The position numbers and the translations under genes are program-made. A stretch of DNA of 6,483 bases from an uncultured Oscillospiraceae bacterium (GTDB lineage Bacteria > Bacillota > Clostridia > Oscillospirales > Ruminococcaceae), in NCBI GenBank assembly GCA_934527255.1, contig CAKTAM010000101.1:1-6483 (forward strand), in the 5' to 3' direction. Position 1 is the stretch's first letter. Every line of letters starts with the position of its first letter. The notes under the pieces are model-generated. The model made no database searches, was not told where the DNA came from, and saw only the letters and a list, made by a program, of their open reading frames with translations. Below are positions 1 to 5,874 of the stretch, piece after piece.

Positions 1-2
1 AG

Positions 3-8
3 CCCTCC
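3..8 (-). promoter_or_regulatory. Ribosome binding site of a leftward gene outside the window
   Basis: On the minus strand the last bases before the left edge read GCGGAGGGCT, which contains GGAGGG, a strong Shine-Dalgarno match. No minus-strand start codon lies between it and the promoter at 33-61. The start would fall a few bases beyond position 1. Together with that promoter this implies a divergently transcribed gene whose coding part is not visible. Confidence 0.5.
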
Positions 9-32
9 GCGCCCAAACCGAAGTTTTTCTTC

Positions 33-61
33 ACTATACCACATTTTCAGACCGGATGCAA
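33..61 (-). promoter_or_regulatory. Leftward sigma-A-type promoter with extended -10
   Basis: Read on the minus strand, TTGCAT (61 to 56) is followed after exactly 17 bases by TATAGT (38 to 33), with TG one base upstream of the -10 (an extended -10). The -35 matches the consensus at only three positions, while the -10 matches at five. Transcription would begin near position 26 and run out of the left edge, through the GGAGGG site at 3-8. The -35 lies inside the inverted repeat at 53-79, so a protein bound there could block this promoter. Confidence 0.5.
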
Positions 62-79
62 TGCCCGGCGCGGCATCCG
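53..79. repeat. Inverted repeat between divergent promoters
   Basis: CGGATGC (53-59) and GCATCCG (73-79) are perfect 7-bp reverse complements around a 13-base centre. An alternative pairing, ATGCC (61-65) with GGCAT (72-76), is also possible. No T-run follows on either strand, so this is not a terminator. It overlaps the -35 of the leftward promoter and lies 14 bases before the -35 of the rightward one. It could be an operator, but no regulator can be assigned. Confidence 0.4.
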
Positions 80-93
80 CCGCAGGGGGCAGC

Positions 94-121
94 TTGCATT
101 TTGCGCGCAGTTTGCTATAAT
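94..121 (+). promoter_or_regulatory. Rightward sigma-A-type promoter with extended -10
   Basis: A perfect TATAAT (116-121) is preceded by TGC (113-115), giving an extended -10. TTGCAT (94-99) lies 16 bases upstream as a weak -35 with three consensus matches. The next plus-strand gene with a good ribosome binding site starts at 229, which gives a leader of about 100 bases. The block from 95 to 123 closely resembles the galK upstream promoter block at 596-625. Confidence 0.65.
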
Positions 122-216
122 AAGCAGCGGTATCTGTTTGGGCCTTGCCGGTCGGCATGCCCAAAGAAAAACCAGCTGCGCCGTGCGGGGCCCTGCCGCG
201 CGGCCTCGGCAGAGGC

Positions 217-223
217 GGAGGTG
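217..223 (+). promoter_or_regulatory. Ribosome binding site that fixes the DUF1294 start
   Basis: GGAGGTG lies 5 bases before the ATG at 229. The same frame stays open upstream to a TTG at 145, but no purine-rich site precedes that codon. The extra 28 residues are also unlike the family, so ATG 229 is the chosen start. Confidence 0.75.
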
Positions 224-228
224 AAACA

Positions 229-534
229 ATGGCAGAGCCGACGAACGTTTTCAGACTGGCCGCGTGGGCTGTTTTGGGGTTGGTCAATCTGATCGCGTTT
301 CTTTTGATGGGGGCGGATAAACGCCGTGCCCGCCGCCGTGCCGACGGTGCGGCGGTGCGCCGCATTCCCGAGCGCACCCTGTTTGCGTGGGCGACGCTGG
401 GCGGCGGCATCGGGGCGACGGCCGGAATGCTGCTGTTCCGCCACAAAACGCGGCACTGGTATTTTCGGCTGTTTTTTCCGCTGCTGGCAGCGCTGCAGAC
501 CGCCGCGGCCCTCTGGCTGGCGCGCATGGGCTGA
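229..534 (+). CDS. DUF1294 family small membrane protein
   Basis: This 101-residue protein of unknown function matches the DUF1294 family in length and pattern. A first hydrophobic segment (about residues 10-28) contains VNLIAFLLMG and runs into the family signature D30-K31 followed by an arginine-rich stretch. Then come RIPERTL (45-51), GGGIGATAGMLLF (58-70) as a second membrane segment, the HKTRH motif (72-76), and a third hydrophobic segment (about 79-98). The likely topology is three membrane spans with a basic loop. No catalytic role is known for the family. It is transcribed from the promoter at 94-121. The next gene, galK, starts 191 bases later behind its own -10 element, so the two are probably separate units, although no clear terminator lies between them. 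Confidence 0.85.
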   Translation: MAEPTNVFRLAAWAVLGLVNLIAFLLMGADKRRARRRADGAAVRRIPERTLFAWATLGGGIGATAGMLLFRHKTRHWYFRLFFPLLAALQTAAALWLARMG

Positions 535-595
535 CAGCCGCCGCACACCGCGTCAAAAGCTGCCAAACGCCGACAAAAAACATGCGGAAGGGTAG

Positions 596-623
596 TGCTT
601 TTTGCCGCGCAATCCGTTATAAT
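596..623 (+). promoter_or_regulatory. Probable promoter of the galK operon
   Basis: A perfect TATAAT lies at 618-623, about 100 bases before the galK start, which would put the 5' end of the transcript near 630. No good -35 hexamer is present: GTGCTT at 595-600 (17-base spacing) matches at two positions only. The upstream block TGCTTTTTGCCGCGCA (596-611) is nearly the same as the block before the -10 at 116-121. A promoter with a strong -10 and a poor -35 fits need for an activator, but no catabolite-repression (cre) site or other known operator was recognised nearby. Confidence 0.55.
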
Positions 624-662
624 AGGAAAAAAAGTCATAGACCTCTCGGAGCGTGCCGCAGC

Positions 663-706
663 GGCCGTCCGGGACGGTCTTAAACAGAAAAAACGCGGTT
701 CGCCGC
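663..706 (+). promoter_or_regulatory. Two small hairpins in the galK leader
   Basis: GGCCGTC (663-669) pairs with GACGGTC (673-679) around a 3-base loop, with one G-U pair. GCGG (695-698) and CCGC (703-706) enclose TTCG, a stable tetraloop sequence, and end 5 bases before the AAAGGAG ribosome binding site (712-718). Neither is followed by a T-run, so neither is a terminator. They may stabilise the leader or affect ribosome access. I recognise no known riboswitch here. Confidence 0.3.
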
Positions 707-725
707 AAAATAAAGGAGTATTCTC

Positions 726-2009
726 ATGAAAAGCATCCCCGCATGGAAGGCCGAGCTTGCCGCACCGGCCATGCAGAAAACACTGGCAAAGCTGTACTGC
801 TGCAGCGAACAGCAGGCAGGGACCTATGCCGACCGGCTGGCGGCGCTGTGCGACGCCTATGCGGCCCGCTTTGGCCAGCCGCAGCAGCTGGCGCTGTTCA
901 GCGCGCCCGGCCGTACGGAGATCGGCGGCAACCACACCGATCATCAGCACGGCTGCGTGCTGGCGGGCAGCGTCAATCTGGATATTGTGGCGGCGGTCGC
1001 CCTCAACGGCGAAAATGTCATCCGCATTCAGTCAGAGGGGCATCCGCTGGACGAGGTCTCGCTGGACGTGCTGACCCCGCAGCCTGCCGAGGCCGGGCAT
1101 TCCAGCGCCATTGTGCGCGGTGTGGCGGCCCGCTTTGCTCAGATGGGCTGCCGGGTGCAGGGCTTCAACGCCTATACCGTTTCCAATGTGCTGACGGGCA
1201 GCGGGCTCTCCAGCTCGGCGGCGTTTGAGGTGCTGGTCGGTACGGTCATCAATGAGCTCTTTTTTGAAAAAAAGGCAACGGCGGTGCAGATCGCCCAGAT
1301 CGGCCAGTATGCCGAAAACGTTTTCTTCGAAAAGCCCTGCGGCCTGATGGATCAGACCGCCTGCTCGGTCGGCAACATGATCACCATCGACTTTGCCGAC
1401 CCTGCCGCCCCGGTGGTCGAGCCCATCGACTTTGATTTTGCCGCCACCGGGCACGCCCTGTGCATTCTCGATTCCGGCGCCAGCCACGCCGACCTTACCG
1501 ATGAATACGCCGCCATCCCGCGTGAGATGCACGACATCTGCGCCCTGCTGGGCAAGCAGTACCTGCGCGAGGTGCCCGAGGCGGATTTTGTAGCGGCCAT
1601 TCCGGCCATCCGCCAAAAGGTGGGCGACCGGGCGCTGCTGCGCGCCATGCACTTCTATGCCGATAATGCCCGCGTGCCGCAGCAGGTCGCCGCGCTGAAA
1701 CGGGGCGATTTTGATGCGTTCCTGCGGCTGGTCAACGAATCCGGCCGCTCCAGCTGGCTGTATCTGCAAAATGTGGTGCCCGCGGGGGCGACGGTACACC
1801 AGGAGGTCGCCCTGACGCTGGCGCTGTGCAGCCGTCTGCTGGGCGGCCGCGGGGCCTGCCGCGTGCACGGCGGCGGCTTTGCCGGCACGGTGCAGGCGTT
1901 CGTTCCGCTGGATCTGCTGGATGCCTTTATTGCCGGTACGCAGGCGGTGCTGGGCGAGGGCGCCTGCCATGTGCTGTCCATCCGGCCGCGGGGTGGGCTG
2001 CAGCTGTAA
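726..2009 (+). CDS. galK: Galactokinase (GHMP kinase family)
   Basis: This 427-residue cytoplasmic enzyme transfers phosphate from ATP to the C1 hydroxyl of alpha-D-galactose, the first committed Leloir step. The galactokinase signature near the N terminus reads GRTEIGGNHTDHQHG (62-76), the Firmicutes variant of the usual GR-x-N-x-IGEHTDY motif. The ATP-binding GHMP motif is GSGLSSSAAFE (158-168). The catalytic Asp is probably D209 in GLMDQ (206-210). The third GHMP motif, GGRGACRVHGGGFAG (373-387), lies near the C terminus. The length is slightly above the usual 380-400. AAAGGAG (712-718) lies 7 bases before the ATG and supports this start. galT follows 70 bases downstream on the same strand, as in many Firmicutes gal operons. 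All key motifs are intact, so the enzyme should be active. Confidence 0.95.
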   Translation: MKSIPAWKAELAAPAMQKTLAKLYCCSEQQAGTYADRLAALCDAYAARFGQPQQLALFSAPGRTEIGGNHTDHQHGCVLAGSVNLDIVAAVALNGENVIRIQSEGHPLDEVSLDVLTPQPAEAGHSSAIVRGVAARFAQMGCRVQGFNAYTVSNVLTGSGLSSSAAFEVLVGTVINELFFEKKATAVQIAQIGQYAENVFFEKPCGLMDQTACSVGNMITIDFADPAAPVVEPIDFDFAATGHALCILDSGASHADLTDEYAAIPREMHDICALLGKQYLREVPEADFVAAIPAIRQKVGDRALLRAMHFYADNARVPQQVAALKRGDFDAFLRLVNESGRSSWLYLQNVVPAGATVHQEVALTLALCSRLLGGRGACRVHGGGFAGTVQAFVPLDLLDAFIAGTQAVLGEGACHVLSIRPRGGLQL

Positions 2010-2030
2010 GCACGGCAAAAACAAGTGAAA

Positions 2031-2050
2031 AGCGCCGCTTTTGCGGCTTT
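2031..2050 (+). promoter_or_regulatory. Hairpin between galK and galT
   Basis: GCCGC (2034-2038) and GCGGC (2043-2047) are perfectly complementary around TTTT. A few A-T pairs may add to the stem (AAAG before, TTT after), with one bulge. Only three T residues follow, so termination should be weak at best. It may be a leaky terminator or a point of mRNA processing or stabilisation that tunes galT and the third gene relative to galK. Confidence 0.35.
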
Positions 2051-2079
2051 GGCCTTTGAGAGAGAAAAGAGGAAAGAGC

Positions 2080-3567
2080 ATGGTGGATTCTGCCTTAAAC
2101 GGGTTGGTGGAATATGGAATGACGCACGGCCTGCTGAAGCCGGAGGACAGGGATTTTGCCCGCAACGGGCTGCTGGCATGCCTGCAGCGCGATGCCTGTG
2201 ACCCCGCCGCCCCGCCGATGCAGGGCACGGTGGAGGAGCTGCTGCAGCCGCTGGTGGACGATGCCGTCAGCCGTGGGCTGTGCGGGGACAGTGTGACCGA
2301 GCGGGATCTGTTTGACACCCGCCTGATGGGTGTGCTGACCCCGCGCCCCAGCGAAGTGGCGGAGGAGTTCCGCCTGCGGTACGAGCTTTCTCCCCAGACG
2401 GCGACGGACTGGTTCTACCGCCTGTGTCAGGATACCAACTATATCCGTGCCGCGCGGGTGGCGCGGGATGAAAAATGGCAGACGGCGACGCCGTACGGCG
2501 AGCTGGAGATCACCATCAATCTTTCCAAGCCGGAAAAAGACCCCCGCGCCATTGCCGCGGCCCGCACGGTGGCGGCAGGGTATCCCTGCTGTCAGCTGTG
2601 CCCGCAGAACGTCGGGTACGCCGGCCGGCTGGATCATCCGGCGCGGCAGAACCTGCGCGTGATCCCGCTTCTGCTGGACGGCGGCCGCTGGGGCCTGCAG
2701 TATTCGCCGTATTCCTATTATCCCGAGCACTGCATCGTGTTCAACTGGCAGCACACGCCCATGCGCATCGAAGCGGGCACGTTCCGCCGCCTGCTGGATT
2801 TTGTGCGTCAGTTCCCGCACTATTTCGTCGGCAGCAACGCCGATCTTCCCATTGTCGGCGGCTCCATTCTCAGCCACGACCATTTTCAGGGCGGCCGTCA
2901 CGACTTTGCCATGGCGCGTGCCGGGGTGGAGATTCCCTTTACCTTTCCGGGCTATGCCGATGTAGAGGCGGGCATTCTGCACTGGCCCATGTCGGTGGTG
3001 CGGCTGCGCTGCGCAGATGAACGCCGCCTGGTGCAGCTGGCGGATGCCGTGCTGCAGGCGTGGCGTCAGTACAGCGATCCCTCGGTGGAAATTCTGGCGC
3101 AGACGGACGGAACGCCGCACAATACCATTACCCCCATCGCCCGCAAAAACGGCGCGGATTACGAACTGGATCTGGTGCTGCGCAACAACCGCACCACGCC
3201 GCAGCACCCGCTGGGGCTGTTCCATCCGCACGCGCCGCTGCACCACATCAAAAAAGAAAACATCGGCCTGATCGAGGTGATGGGGCTGGCCGTGCTGCCT
3301 GCCCGCCTGAAGGGCGAGCTTGCCGTGCTGGCAGATGCCATGCTGGCAGGGAAGGACCTGACGGCGGACGAACGGCTTGCCAAGCATGCCGCATGGACCG
3401 AGCAGGTGAAGGCGGCGCACCCGCAGCTGAACGCCGAAAACATTCACGACGTGCTGCGGCAGGAGGTCGGCGAGGTATTTCTGCAGGTGCTGAAAGACGC
3501 GGGCGTCTTTGCCTGCACGCCGGAGGGGCGGCAGGCGTTTGTGCGGTTCCTGCGCAGCGTTCGCTGA
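2080..3567 (+). CDS. galT: UDP-glucose--hexose-1-phosphate uridylyltransferase, Firmicutes type
   Basis: This 495-residue cytoplasmic enzyme converts galactose-1-phosphate and UDP-glucose into UDP-galactose and glucose-1-phosphate, taking the product of GalK. The length and motifs fit the longer Firmicutes-type GalT rather than the E. coli type (about 350). The nucleotidyl-transfer histidine motif is SHDHFQGG, with H266 and H268. It is preceded by a conserved segment, PYSYYPEHCIVF, near residues 210-221. The C-terminal GalT domain shows FHPH (381-384) and HHIKKENIGLIEVMGLAVLP starting at 388. The frame is open upstream to a TTG at 2041. ATG 2080 is preferred because AGAGG (2068-2072) lies 7 bases before it and the family N terminus (VDSALNGLVEYG) begins there. 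The downstream gene starts 72 bases after the stop with no terminator between. Confidence 0.93.
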   Translation: MVDSALNGLVEYGMTHGLLKPEDRDFARNGLLACLQRDACDPAAPPMQGTVEELLQPLVDDAVSRGLCGDSVTERDLFDTRLMGVLTPRPSEVAEEFRLRYELSPQTATDWFYRLCQDTNYIRAARVARDEKWQTATPYGELEITINLSKPEKDPRAIAAARTVAAGYPCCQLCPQNVGYAGRLDHPARQNLRVIPLLLDGGRWGLQYSPYSYYPEHCIVFNWQHTPMRIEAGTFRRLLDFVRQFPHYFVGSNADLPIVGGSILSHDHFQGGRHDFAMARAGVEIPFTFPGYADVEAGILHWPMSVVRLRCADERRLVQLADAVLQAWRQYSDPSVEILAQTDGTPHNTITPIARKNGADYELDLVLRNNRTTPQHPLGLFHPHAPLHHIKKENIGLIEVMGLAVLPARLKGELAVLADAMLAGKDLTADERLAKHAAWTEQVKAAHPQLNAENIHDVLRQEVGEVFLQVLKDAGVFACTPEGRQAFVRFLRSVR

Positions 3568-3639
3568 TCGTCCACCCCAAAACCGACCGCTGAAAAAAGT
3601 ACGACAAAAGGAAACGGAAAAGAAAAGGAGATCGCAGCC

Positions 3640-4956
3640 ATGAGCCAGATACGTCCCCTGACGCAGGAGGAGCTTGACCTGCGCATTCAGAAAAACTTTG
3701 ACCGCCTGTGCCAGTCCTATTATCAGATCGATCAGGTGTTTGCCCCGGCCACATACGACTGGCCGGGCGATAAGGAGGGCCGCGCGCTGCTGGCGTTTGC
3801 CAGCCATGTCAAAATGACCGGCAACACCGTTCCCTGTCTGCCGCTGATGCTGGCGCAGCTGGATGAGAAAACCAACGAAGCGGGCTATTTTGGCCCGCTG
3901 GCCGGACCGGTCATTTTCGAGCAGCAGCTGTCCGGCCACAGCTGGTATCTGCGCGGCCTGTGCGAGTGCTACGGCCTTTATCAGGATGACGCCTGCCTGC
4001 GGCGGCTGAAAAGCGTGTTTGAGGGACTGTACCTGCCCACCGCCGGGCATTATGCCTCTTATCCGCTGCAGCGGCCGGACGATCACGGCGACGTCAGCGG
4101 CCACAGCGGCATTCTGGTGGGTGACTGGAACCTTTCGACCGATATCGGCTGCGCCTTTATGAGCATCGACGGCCTTTCGCACTACTACGCCGTCACGCGC
4201 GATGCGCGCGCGCTGGCGCTGCTGGATGAAATGATCGACGTTTTTACCGGCATTGACAAGGTGCGCCTGCAGGCCCAGACCCATTGCAGCCTGACGGCCG
4301 CACGCGGCATGCTGCGCCTGTATGAGCTGACCGGTGAGGAGCGTTATCTTGCCGGGGCCCGCGGCGTGTGGAGCACCTACCTGCAGGCGGGCATGACCTA
4401 CACCTATCAGAACTATAACTGGTGGGGCAAGGGCGATACCTGGACGGAGCCCTGCGCCATTGTCGATTCGCTCATTGTAGCGCTGCAGCTGTACGAGCTG
4501 ACCGGCGACGACCGGCAGCTGACGCTGGCACGCCGCATTTGGCACAACGGCATGGCCAGCGCGCAGCGCCCCAACGGCGGCGCGGGCACCGATTCGACCG
4601 TCGGCCCCACGACGGATACGCTGCAGCTGCTCTCCTACGAAGCGCCGTTCTGCTGCACCATGCGCCTTGCCGAGGGCCTGTGGTGGGCGCAGCAGCACGC
4701 CACCGAGCTGGGGGCCGAGCTGACCGGCACGCTGGAGCAGGATTCGCTTGGCCGCTGGCATGACGGCGACCTGCTGTATGCCGGTATCCGCGGCGGCGCA
4801 CCGGCCACACTGCCCGAGCTGGCGCATGTCAGGGAGCAAAACGGCCTGCGGCTGACCCCACTGGTGCAATTCTACCGGCTGGATGACGAAACGGCGGCCG
4901 CGCTGCGCCAGCAGGTGGTTTTCCCGCGTAAAAAAACGCCCGCACCGAAAGCGTGA
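3640..4956 (+). CDS. Compact GH127-like (DUF1680 superfamily) putative glycosidase
   Basis: This 438-residue protein has no signal peptide or membrane span, so it is probably cytoplasmic. It looks like an (alpha/alpha)6-barrel glycosidase related to GH127 beta-L-arabinofuranosidases. Visible matches are LSGHSWYLRGL with H100, QTHCSLTAARGMLRLYELTG with H215, EPCA (E270, C272) followed by a helix ending in the LARRIWHNG segment, and an adjacent cysteine pair, C338-C339. In Bifidobacterium HypBA1, as I recall it, Glu-x-Cys and Cys-Cys bind zinc and the first Cys of the pair is the nucleophile. All four positions are present here with similar spacing (66 residues against about 77). GH127 enzymes are usually near 650 residues; this one lacks the C-terminal beta domains. 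No Glu occupies the expected acid/base position (about Y254). AAGGAG (3625-3630) lies 9 bases before the ATG. Its place behind galK-galT suggests a galactose-related substrate. Another six-hairpin enzyme, such as an epimerase, is the main alternative. Confidence 0.7.
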   Translation: MSQIRPLTQEELDLRIQKNFDRLCQSYYQIDQVFAPATYDWPGDKEGRALLAFASHVKMTGNTVPCLPLMLAQLDEKTNEAGYFGPLAGPVIFEQQLSGHSWYLRGLCECYGLYQDDACLRRLKSVFEGLYLPTAGHYASYPLQRPDDHGDVSGHSGILVGDWNLSTDIGCAFMSIDGLSHYYAVTRDARALALLDEMIDVFTGIDKVRLQAQTHCSLTAARGMLRLYELTGEERYLAGARGVWSTYLQAGMTYTYQNYNWWGKGDTWTEPCAIVDSLIVALQLYELTGDDRQLTLARRIWHNGMASAQRPNGGAGTDSTVGPTTDTLQLLSYEAPFCCTMRLAEGLWWAQQHATELGAELTGTLEQDSLGRWHDGDLLYAGIRGGAPATLPELAHVREQNGLRLTPLVQFYRLDDETAAALRQQVVFPRKKTPAPKA

Positions 4957-4962
4957 CGGGCG
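4930..4962 (-). terminator. Intrinsic terminator read on the minus strand
   Basis: On the minus strand CGCCCG-T-CAC pairs with GTG-CGGGCG across a 7-base loop, forming a 9-bp GC-rich stem with one bulge. Seven T residues (plus-strand A4930-4936) follow directly. This is a textbook rho-independent terminator for leftward transcription. In the plus direction the stem has no T-run after it. It overlaps the last codons and stop of the glycosidase-like gene. The nearest minus-strand gene ends at 5878, more than 900 bases away. Confidence 0.75.
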
Positions 4963-4964
4963 CT

Positions 4965-5013
4965 GCCGTTCCCTCTGCCGCCGTTCTGGCGGGCGGGGGG
5001 GGACGTGCTTTTT
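4965..5013 (+). terminator. Probable plus-strand terminator of the gal operon
   Basis: The arm 4969-4982 can pair with 4988-5002 around the loop GTTCT (4983-4987). This gives about 14 pairs with a bulged G and four G-U pairs, using the run of eight G residues at 4995-5002. Weaker pairing of 4965-4968 with 5004-5008 would carry the stem up to TTTTT at 5009-5013. The length and the T-run fit an intrinsic terminator, but the G-U pairs and bulges make it less certain than its neighbour on the other strand. Confidence 0.45.
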
Positions 5014-5087
5014 GTGGGCGAATCACTTTGACGGCGGGGCCGGGCAGGCATGCCGTCAGGAAACCCGAAAATCAAGAGGTAAAGAAA

Positions 5088-5092
5088 AGAGG
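5088..5092 (+). promoter_or_regulatory. Distant ribosome binding site of the PHP gene
   Basis: AGAGG is the best purine-rich site before the ATG at 5107, but it lies 14 bases away; 5-10 is usual and the other genes here have 5-9. No nearer site or other in-frame start is present upstream, and the metal-binding HTH motif begins at residue 6, so the start cannot be further downstream. Translation initiation may be weak. Confidence 0.4.
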
Positions 5093-5106
5093 CGCAGACC
5101 CTTACC

Positions 5107-5874
5107 ATGCAGGCAAATTATCATACGCACACCTGGCGCTGCAACCATGCCGCCGGAACCGAGCGCGAATACATCGAGTGCGCGCTGGCGGCCGGAATGC
5201 ACGAGCTGGGCTTTTCCGACCATACGCCGTACCCGTTTGCGGATGGTCATCAATCCAATTTCCGCATGACGCTGCAGCAAACGGCGGGCTATTTTGAGAC
5301 CCTGCGGGCGCTGCAGCAGGAATATGCCGACCGCATCCGCATTCACATCGGGTTTGAGGCGGAGTATTACCCGGCCTGCTTTGACAGCCTGCTGCAGTAT
5401 CTGCGGCCATTTGGCTGCGAATATCTGATCCTGGGCCAGCATTTTCTGGCCAACGAGGACACCGGCGAGTACAGCGGCTGCCCGACGTCGGACGAACGCT
5501 ATCTGGGCCGATATGTCGATCAGGTAATCGAGGGTATGCAGACCGGGGCGTTCACCTATCTGGCGCATCCCGACCTGGTGTGCTGGCAGGGCGATGCTGA
5601 CGTGTACCGCCGATATGCCCGGCGGCTTTGTCAGGCTGCCCGTCAACTGGACATTCCGCTGGAGATTAATTTCCTTGGCCTGTGGGAGCATCGCCACTAC
5701 CCGCGCGAGGAGTTCTGGCAGACGGCGGGGGAGGAGGGCTGCCGCGTTGTATTTGGCTGCGACGCCCATCAGCCGGAGGCACTCAACCGCCCGCAGGTGG
5801 AGGCACAGGCGATGGCGCTGGCCCGGCGCTGCGGTCTGCAGCCCGAGCAGACCCTGACCCTGCGCCGCCCGTAA
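5107..5874 (+). CDS. PHP-domain phosphatase, histidinol-phosphatase (HisJ) type
   Basis: This 255-residue protein has the full PHP metal-binding set: HTH (H6, H8) and H14 at the N terminus, SDHTPY with D38 and H39, E84 in GFEAEYYP, H112 in GQHF, H154 in AHPD, and GCDAH with D219 and H221. EINFLGL (186-192) is also typical. Length and motif order fit the histidinol-phosphatase HisJ/HisK family, which removes phosphate from L-histidinol phosphate in histidine synthesis using a trinuclear metal site. No other his gene is in the window, so the true substrate could be another small phosphate ester; a sugar phosphate is possible beside a gal operon. It is probably not part of the gal transcript, because a likely terminator (4965-5013) lies between. 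No convincing promoter was found: TTGACG at 5027-5032 lacks a matching -10. It converges with the Spo0A-like gene, with only 3 bases between the stops. Confidence 0.85.
   Translation: MQANYHTHTWRCNHAAGTEREYIECALAAGMHELGFSDHTPYPFADGHQSNFRMTLQQTAGYFETLRALQQEYADRIRIHIGFEAEYYPACFDSLLQYLRPFGCEYLILGQHFLANEDTGEYSGCPTSDERYLGRYVDQVIEGMQTGAFTYLAHPDLVCWQGDADVYRRYARRLCQAARQLDIPLEINFLGLWEHRHYPREEFWQTAGEEGCRVVFGCDAHQPEALNRPQVEAQAMALARRCGLQPEQTLTLRRP

Noticed and set aside
145..228. N-terminal extension of the DUF1294 protein from a TTG start
   Set aside because: There is no ribosome binding site before it and the added residues do not resemble the family, whereas ATG 229 has GGAGGTG at the correct distance.
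529..539. GGCTGACAGCC palindrome at the DUF1294 stop as a terminator
   Set aside because: At most three pairs can form with a usable loop, and no T-run follows.
1032..2318. A 428-residue minus-strand open frame opposite galK
   Set aside because: It mirrors galK codons, runs across the galK-galT gap and has no family resemblance or ribosome binding site.
4462..4468. Possible Spo0A binding box (TGTCGAT, and a similar match near 5514)
   Set aside because: Both have a mismatch to TGTCGAA and lie inside coding sequence, as expected by chance.
2095..4869. A 924-residue open frame on the minus strand opposite galT and the glycosidase-like gene
   Set aside because: Long antisense frames are common in GC-rich genes. 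Its translation is low-complexity, rich in Arg, Gln, Ala and Gly, and has no recognisable motif, while the opposite strand encodes two clear enzymes.
5027..5055. Promoter for the PHP gene based on TTGACG at 5027-5032
   Set aside because: The bases 16-18 positions downstream (CATGCC and its neighbours) do not resemble a -10, and there is no extended -10.
4883..5297. Small plus-strand frames across the gap after the glycosidase-like gene
   Set aside because: They overlap real genes in other frames, have basic low-complexity translations and no ribosome binding site. The gap is better explained by terminators.
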